Shown: one piece after another, positions 28,086-36,647 of the stretch | How the letters are laid out: each line of letters opens with the position of its first letter | How positions within the stretch are numbered: position 1 is the stretch's first letter | Program-made: the position numbers and the translations under genes | Assembly: GCF_004342585.1 (NCBI RefSeq) | Contig: NZ_SLZQ01000002.1 | Location: 186,001-250,000, forward strand | Source of the DNA: Paucimonas lemoignei | GTDB taxonomy: Bacteria; Pseudomonadota; Gammaproteobacteria; Burkholderiales; Burkholderiaceae_D | DNA: 64,000 nt | Direction of reading: 5' to 3' | The notes under the pieces: generated by a model | The model's input: only the letters and a program-made list of their open reading frames with translations | Database searches by the model: none | What the model was told of the DNA's origin: nothing

Positions 28086-29823
28086 AGCCGACGGAAAAAT
28101 GCAGTTGAGGTTGGCCGGTCGCGTGACCGTAGGCCAGGTCGACGTTGACCGGCCCGATCGGGCTGCGCCAGCGTGCGCCGATGCCGGTGCCATGGCGGAA
28201 CTTGAAGTCACGCCAGCTGTCGGCGGCATTGCCGGCGTCATGGAAGAGGGCCGCGCCCCATTGCGGCGTGATCCGGTACACGATTTCCGCGCTCAGCACG
28301 GCGACGACCCGGCCACCGACAATCGCGCCACCCTGTTCCACGCCCAGGGTGTTATAGCCGTAACCGCGCACCGTCTGACCACCCCCGGTGCGGAACAGCA
28401 GGTCGCTCGGCACCTCGCGGCGATCGGCAAAAAACACTTGCCCTGTCTCGCCGCGCAGCACGGCTTGCCAGTTGCGATCGATTGGCCGCAGCCAGTTGGC
28501 GCGGGCCGCCACCCGCACGATATTGGCTTCGTTGATAAGGCCTTTCGGCCCGGCGCCGAATTCGATGCCCGCGACATAGCCGCGGCGCGGATTGATCAGG
28601 TTATCGAGCCGCCGTTGCGTATAGCTATAGCCGGCCATCAGGGCTTGCCGGAAATTGACGGTGGCATCCGGCAGGTGCTGCCTGTCGGCGTAATAGAAGA
28701 TGCCGTAATTCCGCTCATCGATCTGGCTGACCGTGCTCATGCGCGCGCCAGCGCGGATTTTGTCGTTGATCTCGTTGGCGATGTTGGTGCGTTCGATGCG
28801 CGTGTTGAAGTTGGGGACCCAACCGTCTTTACGGACCGGCAGGTAAACGGACGTGTCCAGCAAGCCGGTTTCGCGGTTGATTTCCAATTGCGACTGCAGG
28901 CGCCAGCCGCGCTGCAGGAAATTGCGGTCCAGCCATTTGGCCTGCGCGCCGGCGCCGGTGTCGGTGGAAAACCCAAGGCCGAGGGCAAGCTGCTTGCGCG
29001 GGTTTTCCGCCACGTTCAGTTTGACCGGCACCTGCTGCGGATGCGCCGGATCGACATCGATGCTGGGGAAAACCGAGTTGAAATAGCCGGTATCGTTGAG
29101 GCGCGACTGCAGCTCGTTGAGCTTTTCCTGCGAATACCGGTCGCCCGGACGGATCGGATTGAGGCTGTCGATCATGTCGCGCGAATAACGCTGCAAGCCT
29201 TCGACCTGCAACTCGCCGAACGTGAATGCCGGGCCGGAATCGACGTCGATGCTAAGCTGGGCGCGCCGGCGCTCGGGCTCGATGCGCGCTTGGCTAGCCG
29301 TAATCGAGGCAGCCGGATAATCTCGCACAAGCAAGCCCCTGAGCAGGGTATTCTTGGCATCGTTCCATGCTGCCTGGGTAAATCGTTCTCCCTGCTTGAG
29401 TCCCCACTGCCGCCGCAAGCGCTCGATCCGCTGCGGGAATTCCTGGACGACCGGGCCGTGGAAGCGGATCTCGACCGTGTCGATGGTCGTCGGCTCACCC
29501 AACTCGATATGAAACCGCGCCACCGGTTCGCCATCTTCCGTTGTCATGTTTTCAGTGATGACCGGCGAAAAGTAGCCTTCGGTCGCCAGCAATTCACGGA
29601 TTTGTTGCGGCGTGATGCTGGCCAGGCGGCGCCATTCATCCTCGTTCATGTCCGCATCGTCCTGATGGCGGCGGATATCGAGATGGCGCTCGAGCAGTTC
29701 GTCAAAGTTGCCCGCGCCGCTGAGCCTGACGGTATAGGCATGAGCCGGCCCCGCCAGCGACAGCAGCAAGCCCAAAGCGCACAGCATGCGGCGCAGCAGG
29801 AGATGCGGCTGATGGCAAGACAC
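28075..29823 (-). CDS. tamA: Translocation and assembly module outer-membrane protein TamA
   Basis: About 582 residues. A signal peptide (MLCALGLLLSLAGPAHA) is followed by POTRA domains (about 30-270) and a C-terminal 16-strand Omp85 barrel. The Omp85 signature GGGQTVRGYGYNTLG is present and the chain ends in an aromatic residue (SVGYVF). The frame is open to 29907; I prefer the GTG at 29821-29823, with GAGGA nine bases upstream and the signal peptide close behind. An ATG at 29787 is the alternative. Operon with tamB. Confidence 0.92.
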   Translation of the reverse strand: MSCHQPHLLLRRMLCALGLLLSLAGPAHAYTVRLSGAGNFDELLERHLDIRRHQDDADMNEDEWRRLASITPQQIRELLATEGYFSPVITENMTTEDGEPVARFHIELGEPTTIDTVEIRFHGPVVQEFPQRIERLRRQWGLKQGERFTQAAWNDAKNTLLRGLLVRDYPAASITASQARIEPERRRAQLSIDVDSGPAFTFGELQVEGLQRYSRDMIDSLNPIRPGDRYSQEKLNELQSRLNDTGYFNSVFPSIDVDPAHPQQVPVKLNVAENPRKQLALGLGFSTDTGAGAQAKWLDRNFLQRGWRLQSQLEINRETGLLDTSVYLPVRKDGWVPNFNTRIERTNIANEINDKIRAGARMSTVSQIDERNYGIFYYADRQHLPDATVNFRQALMAGYSYTQRRLDNLINPRRGYVAGIEFGAGPKGLINEANIVRVAARANWLRPIDRNWQAVLRGETGQVFFADRREVPSDLLFRTGGGQTVRGYGYNTLGVEQGGAIVGGRVVAVLSAEIVYRITPQWGAALFHDAGNAADSWRDFKFRHGTGIGARWRSPIGPVNVDLAYGHATGQPQLHFSVGYVF

Positions 29824-29977
29824 CGTGGAAGTCCTCGTTGTATAAGCGTGTGGTTGCAGAGTGAATGAGCAGCGAAAATGCCACGGGAGTAGTTGACAAG
29901 TAGGCATTGTAAATTACTTTGCCAGCTTGGCATTGCGCTTGGGTAAGCCGACAGAGGGCGCGCCTGGGTATAAAAAA

Positions 29978-29999
29978 ACCGCTGCCGGAGGGCAGCGGT
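29978..29999 (-). terminator. Intrinsic terminator upstream of tamA, with no identified gene
   Basis: Nine-bp perfect stem (ACCGCTGCC 29978-29986, GGCAGCGGT 29991-29999) with a GGAG loop. On the minus strand it is followed directly by seven T (plus-strand A run 29972-29978, the last base inside the stem). It would end a minus-strand transcript arriving from above 30000, where I find no credible protein-coding gene. Confidence 0.8.
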
Positions 30000-30572
30000 C
30001 AAAACTCCAGATCTCGGAGAAAGAGAGGAGACGCACACGACATAAGATCGCATGAATGCCATCCCGGAGTATGTGCTTGCGCAGGATGACTGCTCGCCCG
30101 GGTTGACGCAGCCAGAATAACCGTCGTTGGTGACAGGCGTATGACGACATAGATCGAGTGATTTGTACGGTTTGGGCGACAAGCATTCTTCGATGTCGCG
30201 ATGAAGAAGATTTGCGAAAATTCATTACGCTGTCATAAATGACGGTTACGATAGCTTTATCCGTTATACATGCAACCGATATGCTTGATGACGGACCGGT
30301 GTGCCGAGCCCGCCAACCCGGGCTGGGCACCCCAGCCACCCCGCCCACCTTGCTCGATAATCCTCGTTCAGTAATCCTTCTTCGGTAATCTTCCCAGCCA
30401 GCCAGCCATTCATTCTTTCATCACCTATATATTCAATTTTCCGCGCCGGTAGCCGGCATGGTCTTCAGATTGAACCGTGATTTTTTCTATCTTCAACCGG
30501 TCGCTACAAGCGGGCCGAGTCTGGTGTATCCTGATTCGCTCATTGCATTGACCAGGTAGACGGGGGAAGCGC
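30000..30572. other. Intergenic region between tamA and ppx
   Basis: About 570 bp. The left part could encode a small minus-strand RNA ending at the terminator at 29978-29999. The right part should hold the ppx promoter. Longer minus-strand open frames here run straight through the terminator and are composed of rare, unstructured protein sequence, so they are not supported. Confidence 0.4.
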
Positions 30573-32024
30573 ATGTTGGCTGCGGTGGATTTGGGTTCGA
30601 ACAGCTTTCGATTGCATGTCGGCAGACAGGATGGCGACGCGATCCGCATCGTCAAGAGCGAGCGCGATCCGATCAGGCTCGGCGCCGGACTTGACAGCAA
30701 TATGTGCCTGACCGAGGAAAAGATGCAGGCCGCGCTGGCATCGCTGGCGCGCTTTCGCACGATTCTGCAGGCCTATCCCCTGGAAGCGGTGCGCGTGGTG
30801 GCGACCAATACCATGCGCATCGCGAAGAATGCCGCGACATTCCTGCCTCTGGCGGAAAAGGCGATCGGCTATCCGATCGAAATCATTTCCGGAGAAGAGG
30901 AGGGCAGGCTGATCTACATGGGCGTGGCCAGCGTCCTGGGCTCATCCCAAGAGCGGCGGCTGGTGATCGATATCGGCGGCGGCTCCACTGAAATGATTTT
31001 GGGCCAGGGCGTTTCCATCGAATTGGTGGAATCCTTCAGCATCGGCACGGTCGGTCACAGTCATACCTATTTCCCGGATGGGTACATTACCGAAGAAGCT
31101 TTCGACAAGGCCATTCTGGCGGCGCGCAGTCATTTCGAAAATGATGTGCCGGCATATGTGGCCCGGCAATGGGATGGCGTGTATGGCTCCTCGGGGACCA
31201 TCCGCGCGATTGCCGATGCGATTGCCAAGAATGCGCTGGGCGACGGCAAGCTGACTTATCAAAACATGGAATTGCTGAAGGCGCGCCTGATCGAATTTGG
31301 CCATGTCAGCCGCATCAGTTTGCTGGGCATGAAGCCGGACCGCGCCGCCATCATCATGGGCGGCCTTGCGGTGCTGATGGGGGCGTTGCGCGAGCTTGGC
31401 GTCGACAGCATGATGCCGATCGAAGCCGGCCTGCGCATGGGCGTGCTGAGCGACCTGCAATTGCGCGCCACGCGGCGCGACCGCCGCGAACAATCGGTGC
31501 AGGATTTTCGCGAGCGCTTTGCCATCAATAGCGAGCGCGCCGACCGGGTCGCGCAGATCGCGTCCACTCTCTACGCGCAACTGAAACCCGCATCGAATGC
31601 CTATGAGCGCCAGTTATATTGGGGCGGGCAGTTGCATGAGCTGGGCATGGCGGTGTCGCACAGCGGTTATCACAAGCATGGCGCCTACATGATCGAGAAC
31701 GCCGACTTGCCGGGCTTTACCTCGGGCGAACAGCGCCTGCTCAGCAAGCTCGTGCTGGGCCAGAAAGGCAACCTGCGCAAGCTCAATGGCGTGCTGGCCG
31801 ATCCGGATTTCAGCAAGGCGGTACTGGCGCTACGCCTGGCGGTCATGCTCATGCATTCGCGCATCGATGTGCTGGCGGACGAGCTGCGTGTCCGTATGAA
31901 AAATAAGATCGAGCTGGAAATCAAGTCCGAGTGGATCCGTCGCCACGCCACGCTGGCTTACTGGATCGAAAAAGAACAGGAGTGGTGGTCGCAGGTCGGC
32001 GTGGAATTCCTGATGCGGGACTGA
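30573..32024 (+). CDS. ppx: Exopolyphosphatase, Ppx/GppA family
   Basis: 483 residues. The N-terminal ASKHA-fold phosphatase domain (about 1-300) has the first phosphate-binding loop in LAAVDLGSNSFRLHV, the catalytic Glu region in SGEEEGRLIYMGV and the second loop in IDIGGGSTEMI. An HD-like C-terminal domain follows (about 310-483). It removes phosphate from polyphosphate chains or pppGpp. GGGGGAAGC precedes the ATG. It is convergent with sixA-ppk, the polyphosphate synthesis unit. Confidence 0.9.
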   Translation: MLAAVDLGSNSFRLHVGRQDGDAIRIVKSERDPIRLGAGLDSNMCLTEEKMQAALASLARFRTILQAYPLEAVRVVATNTMRIAKNAATFLPLAEKAIGYPIEIISGEEEGRLIYMGVASVLGSSQERRLVIDIGGGSTEMILGQGVSIELVESFSIGTVGHSHTYFPDGYITEEAFDKAILAARSHFENDVPAYVARQWDGVYGSSGTIRAIADAIAKNALGDGKLTYQNMELLKARLIEFGHVSRISLLGMKPDRAAIIMGGLAVLMGALRELGVDSMMPIEAGLRMGVLSDLQLRATRRDRREQSVQDFRERFAINSERADRVAQIASTLYAQLKPASNAYERQLYWGGQLHELGMAVSHSGYHKHGAYMIENADLPGFTSGEQRLLSKLVLGQKGNLRKLNGVLADPDFSKAVLALRLAVMLMHSRIDVLADELRVRMKNKIELEIKSEWIRRHATLAYWIEKEQEWWSQVGVEFLMRD

Positions 32025-32141
32025 GCAATTCCTGGCGTGCCGCGCTTGAATTCCATCGCCATGAAAGCGTTGATGGAGCGTCTCCCTCATAATGTAACAA
32101 CGCCTGGCCATGTGTTACTCGGAGCGAGACTTCGTCCCAGT

Positions 32142-32603
32142 CTATTTCATGACCAGTTCCGGAGAGACGACAGCTTTCAGGATGGTGTCGATGTCGCCGC
32201 CATCCCGCTCGCGCCGGGCAAGCCACCAGACGTTGGCTTTGCGGACTGTCCAATCCTGGACAGTTCCAGTCAGGATCAGCGCGGCAGCCTGACCCAGCGT
32301 AGGCTGATGTCCCACCAGAAGAACAGGCTCTTTGGCATCGGGCCAGTTGGCTGCCGCCAGTAGCGCCTGGGGCGTCGCATCTGGCGCGATCTCGGAGCAA
32401 ATCTTGAACTTGCGCTCCAGCGCCTGCGCAGTCTGCACCGTGCGTACCGTCGGACTGACCAGGATGCGGCAGCGGCTGGGCTGGTTACGCTCCAGCCAGC
32501 GCGCCATTTTCTGCGCCTGACGGATGCCCTTGGCAGTCAGGACGCGGCCTTCGTCGGGTTCGCCTGCTTCAGCTTCCGCATGCCGCCAGAGTAGAATTTC
32601 CAT
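32142..32603 (-). CDS. sixA: Phosphohistidine phosphatase SixA
   Basis: 153 residues of the histidine phosphatase (phosphoglycerate-mutase-like) fold. The catalytic motif is RHAEAE near the N-terminus and the second His is in VGHQPTLG. SixA dephosphorylates phosphohistidine on phosphorelay proteins. The start is the ATG at 32601-32603, two bases after the ppk stop, so translation is probably coupled to ppk. The frame extends to 32660 inside ppk. Confidence 0.88.
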   Translation of the reverse strand: MEILLWRHAEAEAGEPDEGRVLTAKGIRQAQKMARWLERNQPSRCRILVSPTVRTVQTAQALERKFKICSEIAPDATPQALLAAANWPDAKEPVLLVGHQPTLGQAAALILTGTVQDWTVRKANVWWLARRERDGGDIDTILKAVVSPELVMK

Positions 32604-32605
32604 GA

Positions 32606-34726
32606 TTATTTGGAGAGCGGTGTACCCAGGGTCTGCATCAGTAATTGTTGTGCACCGCACGCCTTTTGCTTGCCGCGCGGCTTCTTATGATGATAGCGGC
32701 CATCGGCATCGAGTTCCCAGGCATTCACATTATCCTTGAGATAAGGATTCAAGCCTTCGTTGATCACGCGTTTCTTGAGCGTCTTGTCCAGCACCGGGAA
32801 AGCCACTTCGATGCGGCGGAACAGATTGCGGCTCATCCAGTCGGCGCTGGATAAATACACATCGTGGGCCAGGTTGTTGCGGAAGTAAAAAATCCGGCTA
32901 TGTTCCAGAAACCGCCCGACAATCGAGCGCACCCGAATGTTTTCCGACAGGCCCGCAACGCCAGGCCGCAAGGCGCAGGCGCCACGCACGATCAGGTCGA
33001 TCTTCACGCCGGCGGAAGAGGCCGCATACAGTGCCCGAATGACCGATTCATCCAGCAGCGCATTCATCTTGGCGATGATGCGTCCAGGCTTACCTTCCCT
33101 GGCAATTGCGGCTTCATTCTGGATGGCGCGGATCAATTCCTTTTGCAGCGTGAACGGCGCCAGCCACAAGTGGTTAAGCTTCTTGGGCTTGGCGAGGCTG
33201 GTCAGGTGCAAAAACACTTCATTGACGTCGCGCGTCAGTTCGGGCCTTGCGGTCAAGAGCCCGAAGTCGGTGTAAAACTTGGTGGTGGTCGGATGATAAT
33301 TGCCGGTGCCGAGATGGGCGTAGTAGCGCAGGCCGTTTTCTTCGCGGCGCAATACCAGCGCCAGCTTGGCATGGGTTTTCAAACCCACCACGCCGTAGAC
33401 CACTTGCGCGCCGACCCGCTCCAGCCTTTCTGCCCAGTTGATGTTGGCCGCCTCGTCGAAGCGCGCCATCAATTCCACCACCACGGTCACTTCCTTGCCG
33501 CGATGGGCAGCGGCGATCAGCGCTTCCATCAAGTCCGAATTCATGCCGGTGCGGTAAATGGTCTGCTTGATCGCCAAGACATTCGGATCGCCGGCGGCGC
33601 TGCGGATGAAATCGACCACCGGCTGGAATGACTGGAAAGGATGATGCAGCAGCACATCCTGCTTGTGCAGAATCGAGAAGATGCTGCCATCGGACAGCCG
33701 CGCCGGGAAAGACGGATGAAATGGCGAAAAGCGCAGCGTCGGCTCGCTGATGTGATCCGCCATTTCGATCAGCCGCACCATGTTGACCGGACCATCGACG
33801 TGATACAAACGCCGTGCCGGGATGGCGAATTGCTCCAGCAGGAAATGCGACAAGTGTTCCGGACAGTTTTTTGCGACTTCCAGGCGCACGGCAAAACCGA
33901 AGGGGCGCGTCTGCAACTCGCTCTGCAAGGCTTCGCGCAGGTTCTTGACTTCCTCGTCATCCACCCACAGGTCGCTATTGCGGGTGACGCGGAATTGCGA
34001 ATACCCGAGCACTTCGCGCCCGGAGAAAAGATCGGCGATATGGGCGTGGATCACCGACGAGAGCAGGCAGAACACCATGCCGCCATCGGACAGCTCGGGC
34101 GGCAGCTTGATGACGCGCGGCAGAACCCGTGGCGCCTTGAGGATGGCAATGGCGGTGGCGCGGCCGAAGGCATCCTTGCCCGCCAGTTCGACGATGAAGT
34201 TCAGGCTCTTGTTGACGACCTGGGGAAAGGGGTGCGCCGGGTCGAGTCCGATCGGCGTCAGGAGCGGCCTGACTTCGCGCTCGAAATACGATCTGACCCA
34301 GGCGCGCTGCGCGTCATTGCGATCCTCGTGCCGCAGCAGGCGAATGCCATGCGACGCCAGTTGCGGCAGAATTTCCTGGTTCAGCACGGCATACTGGCGC
34401 TCGACCAGTGCATGGGATTCGTCGGCGATGCGTTCCATCGGCTCCGCAGCCGGCAAGATGTTCGGCGTGCCATCGCGCTGGTTCTGCGCCAGCAGGCTGG
34501 CGATGCGCACTTCGAAGAATTCATCCAGGTTGCTGCTGACGATGCACAGGTAGCGCAGGCGTTCGAGCAGAGGTATGGCCGGATCCTCCGCCTGCGCCAG
34601 CACGCGGCGGTTGAATGCGAGTTGGGATAGTTCGCGATTCAGGAATATGTCCGTGCTGCCGGTCGCCGCGCTGGATTTGCTGGCTGATTTGTTGGCGCCG
34701 CGCGTGCGGTTCGATGAAGTTGACAT
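32606..34726 (-). CDS. ppk1: Polyphosphate kinase 1
   Basis: 706 residues, usual Ppk1 length. The N-terminal domain begins FLNRELSQLAFNRRVLAQA, then LCIVSSNLDEFFEVR. The C-terminal phospholipase-D-like domains carry the autophosphorylated His in GLKTHAKLALV and the later LSSADWMSRNLFRRIE motif. It makes polyphosphate from ATP at the membrane. It lies divergent to pstS and convergent, through sixA, with ppx, so synthesis, breakdown and phosphate uptake are clustered. Confidence 0.95.
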   Translation of the reverse strand: MSTSSNRTRGANKSASKSSAATGSTDIFLNRELSQLAFNRRVLAQAEDPAIPLLERLRYLCIVSSNLDEFFEVRIASLLAQNQRDGTPNILPAAEPMERIADESHALVERQYAVLNQEILPQLASHGIRLLRHEDRNDAQRAWVRSYFEREVRPLLTPIGLDPAHPFPQVVNKSLNFIVELAGKDAFGRATAIAILKAPRVLPRVIKLPPELSDGGMVFCLLSSVIHAHIADLFSGREVLGYSQFRVTRNSDLWVDDEEVKNLREALQSELQTRPFGFAVRLEVAKNCPEHLSHFLLEQFAIPARRLYHVDGPVNMVRLIEMADHISEPTLRFSPFHPSFPARLSDGSIFSILHKQDVLLHHPFQSFQPVVDFIRSAAGDPNVLAIKQTIYRTGMNSDLMEALIAAAHRGKEVTVVVELMARFDEAANINWAERLERVGAQVVYGVVGLKTHAKLALVLRREENGLRYYAHLGTGNYHPTTTKFYTDFGLLTARPELTRDVNEVFLHLTSLAKPKKLNHLWLAPFTLQKELIRAIQNEAAIAREGKPGRIIAKMNALLDESVIRALYAASSAGVKIDLIVRGACALRPGVAGLSENIRVRSIVGRFLEHSRIFYFRNNLAHDVYLSSADWMSRNLFRRIEVAFPVLDKTLKKRVINEGLNPYLKDNVNAWELDADGRYHHKKPRGKQKACGAQQLLMQTLGTPLSK

Positions 34727-35060
34727 GATGGCTGAATCGCTCTGGCTGGATATCAGGTTGACGCTGATAAGTGTTATTGATTTTATGTTTCAGTAATCTG
34801 TGAACTTCAGCACTCCGCTCCTAGATGCACTTTAGCCAAACACACTGGCAAACACCGTGCCGCTTATTACTTAATTCTGAAGCAATGCACGGTGGTATGG
34901 CTTTTCATATTGTAAATTCACTATATTACATTTTGATGACTTCGGTACAGATACCGATGTGGCAATGTAACGTCAGTTTAATCTTGAGGACAATGTAATA
35001 GAGGCGTCATATTTAGTGATTACAGTGCACGCAGTACTTTAACAATGGCAAGGAGTCATA
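34727..35060. promoter_or_regulatory. Divergent promoter region of ppk and pstS
   Basis: 334 bp, clearly AT-rich around 34860-35000, containing the promoters of both genes. PstS genes are normally under PhoB control. I could not find a clean tandem CTGTCAT-type Pho box here, only partial matches, so that regulation is expected, not seen. AAGGAG lies five bases before the pstS ATG. Confidence 0.5.
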
Positions 35061-36101
35061 ATGCGTTTGCACAAATTCGTCCCCTCCCTGGTTCTGGCTG
35101 CCGGTGTCGCCCTGAGCGGCGTTGCCCAAGCCGCCGACATCACCGGCGCCGGCGCGACCTTCCCGTATCCGATCTATTCCAAGTGGGCCGAAGCCTATAA
35201 GCAGGCCAGCGGCAATGGCATGAATTACCAGTCCATCGGTTCCGGCGGCGGCATCAAGCAAATCAAGGCCAAGACCGTCGACTTCGGTGCTTCCGACATG
35301 CCTCTGAAAGCCGAAGAGCTGGATAAGGAAGGATTGATGCAATTCCCCGCCATCATGGGCGGCGTGGTGCCAGTGGTGAATTTGGATGGCATTGCTCCGG
35401 GCCAGTTGAAGCTCTCCAGTGCTGCCATTGCCGGCATTTACCTGGGCAAGGTCACCAAGTGGAATGCTCCGGAAATCGTTGCCGACAACCCGGGCATAAA
35501 ACTACCGGGTGAAGAGATCACAGTGGTGCACCGCGCCGATGGGTCTGGCACTACTTTCCAGTTCACCGATTACCTCTCCAAGGTCAATGCCGACTTCAAG
35601 GCGACGGTGGGTTCCGGCACGGCCGTGAAGTGGCCGACCGGCATGGGCGGCAAGGGCAATGAAGGCGTCGCCGCCAATGTCCAGCGCATCAAGAATTCAA
35701 TCGGTTATGTGGAATACGCCTATGCCAAGAAAAACAAGATGGCCCATACCCAGATGAAAAACCGTGATGGCCAGTGGGTGCAGCCGGATGACGAGACTTT
35801 CAAAGCTGCCGCTGCCGGCGCGCAATGGGACAAGGCACCCGGATTTGGCGTGGTCTTGACCGACCAGGCAGGCAAGCAAAGCTGGCCGATCACCAGTGCC
35901 TCCTTCATCATCATGCACAAGGTGCAGGCAGATGCGGCCAAGGGCAAGGAAGTGCTGAAATTCTTTGACTGGGCATTCAAGAATGGCGGCGCCATGGCAG
36001 CGGACCTGGACTATGTGGCCATGCCGCCGGCGGTGGTCAAGCTGATCCAGGACGCCTGGAAAGCCCAGCTCAAGGATGCCGCCGGCAAGGCCGTGTGGTA
36101 A
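35061..36101 (+). CDS. pstS: Phosphate ABC transporter periplasmic binding protein PstS
   Basis: 346 residues. Signal peptide (MRLHKFVPSLVLAAGVALSGVAQA, cut after Ala-Gln-Ala) and the mature start ADITGAGATFPYPIYSKW are typical. Phosphate-binding loops are seen in SIGSGGGIKQI, DFGASDMPL and HRADGSGTTFQFTDYL. It delivers phosphate to PstCAB. No pstC follows: prophage DNA begins 62 bp after the stop, so the transporter operon is probably split by the insertion. Confidence 0.95.
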   Translation: MRLHKFVPSLVLAAGVALSGVAQAADITGAGATFPYPIYSKWAEAYKQASGNGMNYQSIGSGGGIKQIKAKTVDFGASDMPLKAEELDKEGLMQFPAIMGGVVPVVNLDGIAPGQLKLSSAAIAGIYLGKVTKWNAPEIVADNPGIKLPGEEITVVHRADGSGTTFQFTDYLSKVNADFKATVGSGTAVKWPTGMGGKGNEGVAANVQRIKNSIGYVEYAYAKKNKMAHTQMKNRDGQWVQPDDETFKAAAAGAQWDKAPGFGVVLTDQAGKQSWPITSASFIIMHKVQADAAKGKEVLKFFDWAFKNGGAMAADLDYVAMPPAVVKLIQDAWKAQLKDAAGKAVW

Positions 36102-36158
36102 ATCGCTGCAACATGAGGTAAGCCGCTGCTCGAATTGATGCGGCATCAAGGCTGGCAC

Positions 36159-36163
36159 TTCGG
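36159..36163. other. Probable 5-bp target site (TTCGG) at the prophage right end
   Basis: The five bases before the prophage terminus are TTCGG. Mu-family transposition duplicates 5 bp and prefers N-Y-(G/C)-R-N, which TTCGG satisfies. The second copy should lie at the other end, outside the window. Confidence 0.65.
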
Positions 36164-36240
36164 TGAAGCGCGGCGCGATAAATGCGCCGGATTTGATGAG
36201 ATAAATCCCTTGCGCCGCACTTTCACTGAATAAAACAGAA
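36164..36240. repeat. Mu-like right-end terminus with repeated transposase-binding motifs
   Basis: The end starts TGAAGCGCGGCGCGATAAAT, similar to the Mu right end (TGAAGCGGCGCACG...). Three spaced copies of a GATAAAT-like core occur: 36177-36183, 36200-36206 and a weaker GAATAAA at 36228-36234. Their spacing of 23 and 28 bp is in keeping with multiple MuA binding sites. The first core is flanked by GGCGC and GCGCC. Confidence 0.75.
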
Positions 36241-36255
36241 TTATTCCACACAAAA

Positions 36256-36627
36256 TCAGGCGAAATCCGACACGAAATAAACGTCAGCCGCCTTTTTCGC
36301 TTCGAACTTCACCTCACCACTGCACGTCGACGCCGCAAATGCCTGGGAGAGTTTATAGGCCAGCGGACCATCATCGAACCGATAGCCGACTTGGCAGCTG
36401 TACAGAGTCGCAAAGCCAGACCACGGCATAATCACTTTCCCGAGGGCGCGGTCGTTGCCGCAGATGTTTTCGAAGTAGAACTGCTCCTTCGACAGGCGCT
36501 CAGCCAGCTCCTCTACAGAGACTGAGTGGGCGTTCTTAAGAATCCCATCCCAACGCTCCCGGCAAGCCACAAAATAACCGACGATATCGGCGTTCCCCTT
36601 GGTCAACTCTTCAATAATGCTTCGCAT
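36256..36627 (-). CDS. Prophage right-end protein of unknown function
   Basis: 123 residues, last gene before the prophage terminus. It has an acidic helical first half and a second half with two Cys (YSCQVGYRFDDG, ASTCSGEVKF). No membrane segment or signal peptide. The ATG at 36625-36627 has GAGG five bases upstream; a TTG at 36651 overlapping the methylase stop is the alternative. It follows the com-methylase pair and may be cotranscribed. Not recognised; by position it is an accessory (moron-type) gene. Confidence 0.7.
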   Translation of the reverse strand: MRSIIEELTKGNADIVGYFVACRERWDGILKNAHSVSVEELAERLSKEQFYFENICGNDRALGKVIMPWSGFATLYSCQVGYRFDDGPLAYKLSQAFAASTCSGEVKFEAKKAADVYFVSDFA

Positions 36628-36647
36628 AATGGCCTCATTTTTATTGT

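Noticed and set aside
29914-30348. Minus-strand 144-codon frame upstream of tamA
   Set aside because: It runs through a strong terminator, lacks a ribosome-binding site and looks random in composition.
34861-35000. Possible Pho box upstream of pstS
   Set aside because: Only partial matches to the tandem CTGTCAT repeats were found, none convincing in both units, so no site is claimed.
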